From positions 1 through 7,457 of the forward strand of contig CAYMST010000238.1 in assembly GCA_964393115.1 (NCBI GenBank): a stretch of DNA of 7,457 nt. Reading direction: 5' to 3'. This stretch comes from CAYMST01 sp964393115. Lineage in GTDB: Bacteria; Bacteroidota; Bacteroidia; Cytophagales; Cyclobacteriaceae. The position numbers and the translations under genes are program-made. The notes beneath the pieces are model-generated. The model saw nothing but the letters and a program-made list of their open reading frames with translations, ran no database searches and was not told the DNA's origin. Shown in pieces: positions 1 to 6,856 of the stretch. Positions within the stretch are counted from its first letter, which is position 1; each line of letters opens with the position of its first letter.

Positions 1-1200
1 TTTGGGAAATGGCATTTGAACGGAGCTGATTGGGAAGTAAAAGAGAACTGGACAGGGTGGTCTGGTTCCTTTCCTAACCAACAGGGTTTTGATTACGGGA
101 TTGTAGGCAAGGAAGACCCACATTTTACTAGAAGACTAAATGTTAACTCACAAAAACACCCTGGAGATTATTTCTCAGTTGATGGAACTCCAAAAGGTGT
201 TATGAAGGGATATTCCAGCGATATTATTTCAAGAAGTGCTTTAGACTGGATAAAAGGTCTTGACCGTAAAAAACCATTTTTCACATACCTAGCATATGAC
301 GCCGTACATATCCGAATTGCAGCTGCTGATAAGTACACCAATATGTATAATACTGGTGATGCACGTAGAGACGAGTATTATGCAAATATTACACACTTGG
401 ATGCCGCAATTGGGGAAGTGCTCGATGGGTTAGAGGAAATGGGACTAGCAGACAATACCATTGTGTTTTTCTCGAGTGATAATGGTCCAGATGTTTTGAA
501 TGCATGGGATGCCACATATTTCTGCTATGGCACGTCATATCCTCTTTATGGACAGAAATACCAATTGTATCAAGGAGGAATACGGGTACCTGGGATGGTG
601 AAGTGGCCTGGAAAAATCACACCTGGGATCTCCAACGAACCAAACTCAACGCTGGATGTATTACCTACTTTATGTGACTTGTTGAGCATTGATCCTCCTT
701 CCGACCGAAAACTAGATGGAGAGAGTATAGCAAACTTATTGTTGACTGGGAGCCCTGTTAACCGAACCAAACCAATGTATTGGCAGTTTGAAATACCTCG
801 CGAATATCCAGTAATGGTGGGTAAAGATTATTATAACCAAATGTTTGATGGCTCTCAAATTAGTGATGCTATGAAAAGATACTGGCAAGCGGTAGGTGCC
901 GGAGAAAACCCTGGCGATAAGTCTTTACAAAAGAAATACGGAGTGGAGATTATGGCTCCTCATGTAGCGGTTCGAGAGGGAGACTATATGCTTTACGGAT
1001 ACCACACAGACCCTTTTACGTTACCAGATACCTACAAGCTTTATAACCTGGTTGAGGACCCTGAAGAGAAGAATGAATTGTCTGAAACCCAACCGGAATT
1101 ATTGGCTTCGTTAAAGTCCAAACTGACCGAAATTTATGATGAAGTAAATACGGAAAGAGTGACTACTGAAGCGGCTATTTCGGCTAAAAACTGCAAATAG
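1..1200 (+). CDS. Sulfatase (arylsulfatase A-like, S1 family), 5'-truncated by the window edge
   Basis: The frame is open from base 1 and gives 399 residues ending in TAG; the apparent TTG start at base 16 is not the real start. The family hydrolyses sulfate esters, in Bacteroidota usually from sulfated glycans in the periplasm or outside the cell. Seen in order: F-GKWHL at bases 1-18, the second sulfatase signature that follows the catalytic region; a YDAVH motif whose His (307-309) matches the conserved substrate-pocket His; SDNGP (475-489), carrying the Asp-Asn calcium ligands; a Lys (556-558) followed by GGIRVPG, the usual sulfate-binding Lys and family block; WPGKI; and a C-terminal YKLYNLVEDPEEKNEL segment typical of the small C-terminal subdomain. 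The C/S-x-P-x-R site that matures to formylglycine and the signal peptide lie upstream, so Cys or Ser type, export and subfamily cannot be decided. The usual 'PHTPL' is replaced by VHIRI. Substrate unknown. Confidence 0.95.
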   Translation, partial: FGKWHLNGADWEVKENWTGWSGSFPNQQGFDYGIVGKEDPHFTRRLNVNSQKHPGDYFSVDGTPKGVMKGYSSDIISRSALDWIKGLDRKKPFFTYLAYDAVHIRIAAADKYTNMYNTGDARRDEYYANITHLDAAIGEVLDGLEEMGLADNTIVFFSSDNGPDVLNAWDATYFCYGTSYPLYGQKYQLYQGGIRVPGMVKWPGKITPGISNEPNSTLDVLPTLCDLLSIDPPSDRKLDGESIANLLLTGSPVNRTKPMYWQFEIPREYPVMVGKDYYNQMFDGSQISDAMKRYWQAVGAGENPGDKSLQKKYGVEIMAPHVAVREGDYMLYGYHTDPFTLPDTYKLYNLVEDPEEKNELSETQPELLASLKSKLTEIYDEVNTERVTTEAAISAKNCK

Positions 1201-1498
1201 CATCGATCTATAAACGCACGAATGAGAATTAAAAAAGGGAGAGACGAGTTAGCTTTGTGTCTCCCTTTGTTGCCTTACTACTTCCCATACTATGCTTCGG
1301 TGACTACATACTCAATACACTTGATTTTCTAATAATTCTAGTATAAACTTGATTTCGTAATCTGTAGCTAAGGGAGTAACGGAGTGGCAATACATTTCAC
1401 CATCAAAGCATTGCTTGTTTAGAGTACTACTGCTTGAATTCAACCTTATTTTTAAGTCAAGTTTTTTATCCCGGACGTTGGTATTTACCTGAATACAC
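1201..1498. other. Intergenic region between sulfatase and DUF4403 genes
   Basis: This gap holds the hairpin terminator after the sulfatase and presumably the promoter of the DUF4403 gene. I find no convincing Bacteroidota promoter: the best -7 resemblance is TACATTTC at 1391-1398, but no TTG sits at the right distance upstream. There is no Shine-Dalgarno sequence before the ATG at 1499. A reverse-strand reading frame of 62 codons (1312-1500) opens with an ATG that overlaps the DUF4403 start codon by two bases; it resembles nothing I recognise and is not annotated as a gene. Confidence 0.6.
1231..1271 (+). terminator. Probable intrinsic terminator of the sulfatase gene
   Basis: AAAGGGAGA at 1234-1242 pairs perfectly with TCTCCCTTT at 1260-1268, and two more A-T pairs follow across one mismatch at the base (1231-1232 with 1270-1271). 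The loop is long (17 nt). It begins 30 bases after the sulfatase stop. The T tract is short and lies mostly inside the stem (CCCTTTGTT), so termination strength is uncertain; the A run on the other side could let it work in both directions. Confidence 0.55.
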
Positions 1499-3073
1499 AT
1501 GAAAAAACCCATTTTATTATTCTTATCAGTAGCGATCTCAAGTTGTTCTCTTTTCAAGGGTTATCGGGAAATGACTTCACGACCTAACGAATTTGCTAAT
1601 CATATACGTATTAAGCCAGATACGAGCGAAATATCACTTTCACTTAAAGTTGGTTTTGGTGAGCTGGAAAAGCAATTGAATGAAAAACTTACTTTCGACA
1701 TAATTCAAAAAGGAGGGGGAGAATGGGATTCTCTCTTTCAGGCTAAAACGGGTAACCCAGCATATCACCCAAATAAGTGGATTAAGACCAAAGATCCCCT
1801 TTATAACAAGAAGAAATGGATAAGAATTGGAGGTTTTAAAAGCAAAAACCCATTCTACCACCCCAACAAATGGATCAAAACGAGAGACCCACTTTATAAC
1901 CCAAACAAGTGGATATATGCTGATGTGGTAAGACTTCAGGTAGGCTACACATACAAGTATCGAGTGCGCAAAGATGGACGTATCAATGTATCTAACCACA
2001 GAACAAATCATCTGCGTGTAGAAGTACCCATTACCCTTGATGGACAGATTGGTTTCAAAGGAGATTGGGCTCATTTTACAAAAGCAGATAAAAAGGACAT
2101 AAAAGCAGGTATTACTGTAATAGCTGATATTGCATTGGGCCTTGACAGCAACTGGTGTCCTCAGGTGAAAACAAAAGTACATCATGAGTGGTCGACCACT
2201 CCTAGAATCGAACTGGCAAAAGACCGCTGGCTTCCCCTAACATGGCCTGCTGATATTTCACTACGAAAAATAGAGAAAAGTGCGGATAGCCTGGTTAGAG
2301 AGTACATCGACTGTGAAGCGATTAGAGCAGAATTTGCAAAAGCCTGGAAAAACACCAGTATTAATGTCACGGAAGGTTTGTATGCAAACCTTCAACCTAT
2401 TTCTGCCTCCTCGTCTAATCTTATCGTTCAGCCAGAGGATATGTCGATATTTTTAACGTTCAAATCACTAGTGGAGCTATCTACAAAGCCCTTGGAAAAT
2501 AATACTCCAGTAGCAATTCCACCGCTTGGTACGCAGCAAGACCGTCCTGGTTTTGTGGATTTAAAAGTACCTGTTATGATCGACTATAAAACGATTGCTA
2601 AGGCTATCAATGACTCCATTAAAAGGGAAGAAGTTAAGTTTGATGTTGAAACACCCGTTGGAGATGCGGTAGTGGAAATAGATGGTATTGAGCTTTACCC
2701 TACGGGAAGTGAGCTAACGGTTGGTGTAAGATTCCAATCCACATTCAAGAATAAGTTACTTTCCAGCAAAGGAAAAGTCTTTCTATCAGCAAAACCAGTT
2801 ATAGACAAGCACAAATTGTATCTGGATAATATTACGTTTCATACGGTGGTGGATAACAACTTATATCCAGTAGTGGGAACACTTTTTAAGAAGAAAATTA
2901 TGGGTATCATTAAAGAAAAAACTACTCATGACTTTTCTGAAAAACTACACAATATTGAAAGTCAGATTTACCAAGAAATAACAGAAAAAGTGATTTTACC
3001 TTATTCTCCAAAGAGTAAAATCTCAAAACCGGAGGTCTCAATTTATGCGGCAATAGAGAAAAACAGATTATGA
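1499..3073 (+). CDS. DUF4403 family lipoprotein with KWI repeat insertion
   Basis: This 524-residue protein has the layout of DUF4403, a Bacteroidota envelope family of unknown function. The N-terminus is a lipoprotein signal: MKK, a hydrophobic stretch, then ISS-C with Cys16 as the lipidated residue, which also supports the ATG at 1499. No acidic run follows Cys16, so a surface-export signal is not evident and a periplasm-facing lipoprotein is likelier. Two halves begin alike: a beta strand plus helix at residues 44-64 (SEISLSLKV...LEKQLNEKL) and again at 351-374 (GFVDLKVPV...AKAINDSI). Each is followed by strand-rich sequence and later by a charged helical segment, which suggests an internal duplication. 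Residues 86-139 hold four copies of P-x-Y-x-x-x-K-W-I. The gene stands alone, with a convergent neighbour 239 bases downstream. A lipid- or hydrophobe-binding fold is conceivable from the duplicated strand-helix pattern but unproven. Confidence 0.9.
   Translation: MKKPILLFLSVAISSCSLFKGYREMTSRPNEFANHIRIKPDTSEISLSLKVGFGELEKQLNEKLTFDIIQKGGGEWDSLFQAKTGNPAYHPNKWIKTKDPLYNKKKWIRIGGFKSKNPFYHPNKWIKTRDPLYNPNKWIYADVVRLQVGYTYKYRVRKDGRINVSNHRTNHLRVEVPITLDGQIGFKGDWAHFTKADKKDIKAGITVIADIALGLDSNWCPQVKTKVHHEWSTTPRIELAKDRWLPLTWPADISLRKIEKSADSLVREYIDCEAIRAEFAKAWKNTSINVTEGLYANLQPISASSSNLIVQPEDMSIFLTFKSLVELSTKPLENNTPVAIPPLGTQQDRPGFVDLKVPVMIDYKTIAKAINDSIKREEVKFDVETPVGDAVVEIDGIELYPTGSELTVGVRFQSTFKNKLLSSKGKVFLSAKPVIDKHKLYLDNITFHTVVDNNLYPVVGTLFKKKIMGIIKEKTTHDFSEKLHNIESQIYQEITEKVILPYSPKSKISKPEVSIYAAIEKNRL
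1754..1915 (+). repeat. Degenerate in-frame tandem repeat encoding (N/D)P-x-Y-x-x-x-KWI
   Basis: Two 23-codon units, 1754-1822 and 1847-1915, lie 93 bases apart and agree at 19 of 23 residues (core YHPNKWIKT then DPLYN). Each unit is itself two shorter motifs, giving four P-x-Y-x-x-x-K-W-I copies with Trp codons at 1778, 1817, 1871 and 1910. About ten of the 19 shared residues use different synonymous codons in the two copies, so the duplication is not recent and the peptide appears to be under selection. The repeat sits between the first strand-helix of the DUF4403 domain and its next predicted strand. Confidence 0.9.
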
Positions 3074-3312
3074 TTTTAACTGGATTCAAAATGAAAGTTG
3101 ATCTGGTTCTTTAACCGAAGCCAACTATTTTAGACTACTTTATGAGTTTTCAATCACTTGGGAACTAATAAATATATTTATTGGGCGCTTCCTAAATTGT
3201 TTGGTTTTCCAAAAATCATTAAAAACAACCAACCCTGCAGTATCTGGTCACTTTGGTCGACTCCAACAGAATGATATCACTAATCTGGTAAACAGGTCAT
3301 TGCTATGCCACA

Positions 3313-4002
3313 TCAGTCTCCACATTCATTTGATTGTGTCAATCGGTTATATTTCGTTACAAGATTCCGAAGAGTATTGAAGTTACTGAATTTACCATTT
3401 TTAATATCTGCTTCTATCACAGCGCAATCACTAAAATAAGATTGTATTTTATCTCGCTGTATTCCTGATGGTAATTTGCCTGTAGCCTTTAGGTCCACTA
3501 GGCGAGAAGTGGCAGACCCAAGAACGAAACTAGAGGCATAAGAGGCCAAAGAGCTATTCATACGGGGTCTAGGAGCTCCACATTTTTCCCTTTTGACGTA
3601 TACAAATGTGACATCACTTTCATCAGGTCTTTTAACACAGTAATAGGTGTTCTCCGCGTTAAAACCCTGTTCCTTTATGTTTTCCTGTTTGAAATAGTAT
3701 CTAACTGGACCATTTATAACAATCCTGTATAAGCGATGCTTGATGTTTTCATACAAGTACTTACCATGCTTTACTAGATAGATTTGCTTCGAGTAAAATT
3801 TTTTAGGCTTTTTACTTCCACTTACTCGAACCTTGACTCTATCCATCCCAATAGCAACTTTTCCTTTGATGGTGTCGTTATCGGTCGTAACGACAAACCC
3901 GTATAAATAGTCATTGCTTATGGGTTGTGATATGCTAGGATGAGGCAGCATACTGTAGATTAGTATCAGCAATATTATTTTAGGCGCCAATATTCCGTTC
4001 AT
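3313..4002 (-). CDS. Secreted protein of unknown function (Bacteroidota type)
   Basis: I cannot name a function for this 229-residue protein. The first 25 residues form a Sec signal peptide (MNGILAPK, then a hydrophobic core IILLILIYSML, then SIS-Q with likely cleavage after Ser25); there is no lipobox Cys, so a periplasmic or secreted product is expected. The mature start, GFVVTTDNDTIKGKV (about residues 35-49), matches a recurring N-terminal pattern in small Bacteroidota exported proteins. A basic, strand-rich middle follows (KKPKKFYSKQIYLVKHGKYLYE). Near the C-terminus are YFSDC (Cys193) and a helical tail (LRNLVTKYNRL). A weakly hydrophobic Ala/Ser-rich stretch around residues 150-165 (SSLASYASSFVLGSA) may be buried or amphipathic. 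The ATG at 4002 is chosen because it directly precedes the signal peptide. It converges on the DUF4403 gene and is 265 bases downstream of maeB on the same strand; no shared operon is evident. Confidence 0.8.
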   Translation of the reverse strand: MNGILAPKIILLILIYSMLPHPSISQPISNDYLYGFVVTTDNDTIKGKVAIGMDRVKVRVSGSKKPKKFYSKQIYLVKHGKYLYENIKHRLYRIVINGPVRYYFKQENIKEQGFNAENTYYCVKRPDESDVTFVYVKREKCGAPRPRMNSSLASYASSFVLGSATSRLVDLKATGKLPSGIQRDKIQSYFSDCAVIEADIKNGKFSNFNTLRNLVTKYNRLTQSNECGD

Positions 4003-4197
4003 TGTATATGTAGTTCAAATAATTCGGGTATTCTAGTTAGCAATTACCATACCGATTTTTGAGTTTTCCAAAACATCATAACGCACGATTATAAGTAAAT
4101 TGTAGTCAGCTAAAAAGTCGGACCCAATATCAGAAGTATTTAGGTGTAGTACAGGTTCTGTGTAAATGAATCCTCAAAATAGAAGGAGCAATACTAA

Positions 4198-4236
4198 TAA
4201 TAGGAATGACTCCCTATTACTCTGGTCGTAGTAATA
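4198..4236 (-). other. Two overlapping hairpins downstream of maeB
   Basis: TAATAGG (4198-4204) pairs with CCTATTA (4213-4219), and TATTACT (4215-4221) pairs with AGTAATA (4230-4236). Both are perfect 7-bp stems with 8-nt loops and share the middle arm, so only one can form at a time. They begin 32 bases after the maeB stop. No T run follows on the maeB strand, so a standard intrinsic terminator is doubtful; a 3'-end structure protecting the mRNA, or chance, are alternatives. Confidence 0.35.
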
Positions 4237-4267
4237 AGAAGTCAATACCATTAGAGTAAACTCTCAT

Positions 4268-6541
4268 TTACCCTTTGTTACTTTCTTTATTCTCTATGGC
4301 GTCAACGGCAGCGATTGTAGCCATATTCAATATCTGTTTTACCGTACTATCTCTTTGAAGGACATGAACCGGCTTATTCATTCCCATTAGTACAGGACCG
4401 ATTCCTTCACTTGACCCAATTTCCATCAAAATCTTATAGGCGATATTGCCAGAAATGAGATTTGGGAAAATAAGCGTATTCACTTGTTGTCCGACTAATT
4501 CACTAAACGGGTACGTTTTGGCAAGTAACTCTGGATCTAGTGCCACATTAGCTTGCAGTTCACCGTCAATGACCATATCAGGCCATTTTTCCTTGGCTTT
4601 TTTTACAACGCTTGATGTGATGGCTGGAATTTGGCCTTTGGCCGAACCGAAAGACGAGTAGGAGAGTACGGCCATTCTCGGTTCGAAATCAAAGAATCGA
4701 ACAGCTCGGTCCGTTAACTCGATAATATTCAATAGCGTGTCTTCATCTGGATCTACGTTTACCGTAGTGTCAGAAAGGAAATAGGTACCACTTTGATTTC
4801 GAATGATATACATACCAGCCACTTTACTTGCTCCTGGTCTCATTCCTATTATCTCAAGCGCTGGACGGATGGTATTTGGGTAGTCATTGGATAGACCAGA
4901 AATCATAGCATCCGCATGTCCCATTTCCACCATCATGGCCGCATAGTAATTTCTATCGATCATTGTATGCTGAGCGCCTCGTAATGTAACACCCTTACGC
5001 TGTCTTTTCTCAAAGAGCTTTTCAGCATATGCCTGACGTTGGTTTACTTGCTCATATGTATCTATGATTTCACAATCAAAGTCCAACTCTGAATCCTTCA
5101 TTAAAGACTTGATTTTTTTCTCATTGCCGAGAAGTACCGGAACGGCAATGCCTTCATCAACGAGTATCTGAGCGGCTTTGAGTATTGACGAACGGTCACC
5201 TTCGGCAAATACGACGCGTTGTGGATCTTTCTTGGCTCTATTTGCAAGCCTACTTACGATTCGTTGTCCTGTTCCCAGTCGCTCTTCAAGCTTCAACTTA
5301 TAGTCTTCCCAGTCAGAAATAGTCGCTCTAGCAACACCGGAATCTATTGCTGCTTTAGCTACAGCAGAAGATATGGTGGATATCAAACGAGGATCAAGAG
5401 GTTTAGGGATCAAGTAATCGCTTCCGAATTTTATGTTTTCGGTATGATATGCTTTCGTCACTACTTCAGGAACTGGAAGCTTGGTCAATTCTGCAAGGGC
5501 ATATACAGCGGCTAGTTTCATTTCCTCGTTGATCGCAGTGGCTCGCACATCAAGTGCACCTCTGAATATGTAGGGAAACCCAAGCACGTTGTTGACTTGG
5601 TTAGGATGATCAGATCTACCCGTGGCCATAACCACGTCATCCCTTGTTTTCATGGCTAGATCGTAAGCTATTTCCGGATTTGGGTTAGAAAGTGCAAACA
5701 CAATGGGGTTATCAGCCATCGACAATAAGTCTTCCGCAGACATGATATCACCAATTGATAGGCCGAGGAACATATCAGCACCAACAAGGGCTTCGCTAAG
5801 TGTATTTCTATCCGTGTCGGCAGCATATCGTGCTTTCATGGCATCAAGGTTCGGACGGTCCTTCGTAATGACACCTCTGCTATCTAGCATCAGAATGTTT
5901 TCGATGCGTGCTCCCATTTTTACATATAGGTCCGTACATGCCATCGCCGCACCTCCAGCACCACTTACCACGATCTTGATATCTTCAATTTTTTTGTCAA
6001 CGACAATCAGGGCGTTGAGCAAAGCGGCACTAGAAATGATGGCAGTCCCATGCTGGTCATCGTGCATGACCGGAATATTCATCTGCTCGATTAATTCTGT
6101 TTCAATCTTGAAGCTTTCGGGAGCCTTGATATCTTCTAAATTGACCCCACCAAAAGTTGGTTCGAGGGACTTTACAATTTCAATAAACTTGTCCGGGTCA
6201 GTTTCGTTGATTTCAATATCAAAAACATCAATTCCGGCAAATTTTTTAAAAAGAACTCCTTTGCCTTCCATGACCGGTTTTGAGGCTTCAGGACCTATAT
6301 CACCAAGTCCTAAAACGGCTGTTCCATTTGATATTACGCCGATTAGATTACCTTTAGACGTGTACTTGTATACATCTTCTTGATTTTTAGCGATTTCCAA
6401 ACACGGCTCAGCTACTCCTGGGGAATAGGCAAGGGATAAATCATGCTGAGTACCCAATGACTTTGAAGGGATGACTTGTATCTTACCAGGAATAGGCTTT
6501 TCATGAAATTCGAGGGCGTCTTTTTTCCTAATCTTGCTCAT
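4268..6541 (-). CDS. maeB: NADP-dependent malic enzyme MaeB, malic enzyme-phosphotransacetylase fusion
   Basis: This 757-residue cytosolic enzyme decarboxylates malate to pyruvate with NADP+, feeding NADPH and acetyl-CoA synthesis. Length and domain order match the MaeB family (E. coli MaeB is about 759 residues). Malic enzyme domain, residues 1 to about 420: Tyr39 in AYSPGVAEPC and Lys94 in EGKGVLFKKFAG are the acid/base pair; Glu136 and Asp137 (LEDIKAPE) and Asp162 (HDDQHGTA) bind the divalent metal; GAGGAA (194-199) is the nucleotide-binding loop; ALSNPNPE and ATGRSDHPNQVNN follow. From about residue 422 comes a phosphotransacetylase-like domain (MISGLSNDYPNTIRP, SDTTVNVDPDEDT, SYSSFGSAKG, FPNLISGNIAYK). 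Where active Pta enzymes have an S-R pair and a catalytic Asp, this one has Gln729-Arg730 and Gln736, so the domain is probably non-catalytic and an acetyl-CoA-sensing regulator, as reported for the family. The ATG at 6541 is preferred over a GTG two codons upstream because family N-termini start near it. No Shine-Dalgarno sequence is seen. Confidence 0.97.
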   Translation of the reverse strand: MSKIRKKDALEFHEKPIPGKIQVIPSKSLGTQHDLSLAYSPGVAEPCLEIAKNQEDVYKYTSKGNLIGVISNGTAVLGLGDIGPEASKPVMEGKGVLFKKFAGIDVFDIEINETDPDKFIEIVKSLEPTFGGVNLEDIKAPESFKIETELIEQMNIPVMHDDQHGTAIISSAALLNALIVVDKKIEDIKIVVSGAGGAAMACTDLYVKMGARIENILMLDSRGVITKDRPNLDAMKARYAADTDRNTLSEALVGADMFLGLSIGDIMSAEDLLSMADNPIVFALSNPNPEIAYDLAMKTRDDVVMATGRSDHPNQVNNVLGFPYIFRGALDVRATAINEEMKLAAVYALAELTKLPVPEVVTKAYHTENIKFGSDYLIPKPLDPRLISTISSAVAKAAIDSGVARATISDWEDYKLKLEERLGTGQRIVSRLANRAKKDPQRVVFAEGDRSSILKAAQILVDEGIAVPVLLGNEKKIKSLMKDSELDFDCEIIDTYEQVNQRQAYAEKLFEKRQRKGVTLRGAQHTMIDRNYYAAMMVEMGHADAMISGLSNDYPNTIRPALEIIGMRPGASKVAGMYIIRNQSGTYFLSDTTVNVDPDEDTLLNIIELTDRAVRFFDFEPRMAVLSYSSFGSAKGQIPAITSSVVKKAKEKWPDMVIDGELQANVALDPELLAKTYPFSELVGQQVNTLIFPNLISGNIAYKILMEIGSSEGIGPVLMGMNKPVHVLQRDSTVKQILNMATIAAVDAIENKESNKG

Positions 6542-6856
6542 AAGCACTGTTTATGCTGCGTTTGAATTAATTGATCTTCTTGCAGCAATTTATTTACCTT
6601 TTGTACAACTACTAGGAGACCAAAGAAAAAAATCATAATAATCTGAGCAACGAAATTTGATTTGTTATGGAACTAGCCATTTGACACGCTTCAGTATTTC
6701 AAAATGGAGTTATCGGTATCCTTGCAATCTGATCGAGTTTGTTGGTTAGACCCTCTACCTCAAAAACCACCTTTTAAACATGTTTCGTTACTTTCAACCC
6801 TTTTACTTATCGATATATGCCAATGGCTTCGGTTTCAAAACCGTGTTACCATGTCA
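6542..6856. other. Intergenic region upstream of maeB
   Basis: The 315 bases between the end of the membrane hydrolase gene and the maeB start hold the candidate maeB promoter. They also contain a perfect 10-bp palindrome AAACATGTTT (6776-6785) and a near-perfect inverted repeat CGGTTT-CA-AAACCG (6830-6843) just after the hydrolase stop, which has no T run on that strand. Within the maeB leader, GCTGC (6555-6559) and GCAGC (6582-6586) could pair. A forward-strand frame (6704-6895) that runs into the hydrolase gene has no recognisable features and is not called a gene. No tRNA or known riboswitch was recognised. Confidence 0.5.
6621..6650 (-). promoter_or_regulatory. Candidate Bacteroidota-type promoter for maeB
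   Basis: On the reverse strand a TTG (+ strand 6648-6650) is followed after exactly 19 bases by TTTCTTTG (6621-6628), one mismatch from the TAnnTTTG -7 consensus of Bacteroidota. Transcription would start around 6614, giving a leader of roughly 70 bases before the maeB ATG. This is a motif match by eye only; the missing A of the -7 box makes it tentative. Confidence 0.35.

Noticed and set aside
1391..1398. TACATTTC as a -7 box for the DUF4403 gene
   Set aside because: No TTG element at about 19 bases upstream and one mismatch in the box itself.
1754..1915. Repeat considered as a CRISPR-like or mobile-element DNA repeat
   Set aside because: The similarity is at the protein level with synonymous differences, in frame inside a gene; DNA identity is too low for a DNA-level repeat array.
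1640..2185. Reverse-strand open frame of 181 codons inside the DUF4403 gene
   Set aside because: It lies wholly antisense to a well-supported gene; its repeated hydrophobic pattern is just the complement of the KWI repeat, and it has no recognisable domain.
3200..3213. Small hairpin TTTGG-TTTT-CCAAA between the convergent genes, considered as a shared terminator
   Set aside because: The stem is only 5 bp and AT-rich and no T run follows on either strand; too weak to annotate.
5703..6383. Forward-strand open frame of 226 codons inside maeB
   Set aside because: It is antisense to the highly conserved malic enzyme domain; the Ser/Ile-rich composition is that of a shadow frame.
6830..6843. Inverted repeat CGGTTT-CA-AAACCG after the hydrolase gene as a terminator
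   Set aside because: The spacer is two bases, so the usable stem is short, and no T tract follows on the hydrolase strand.
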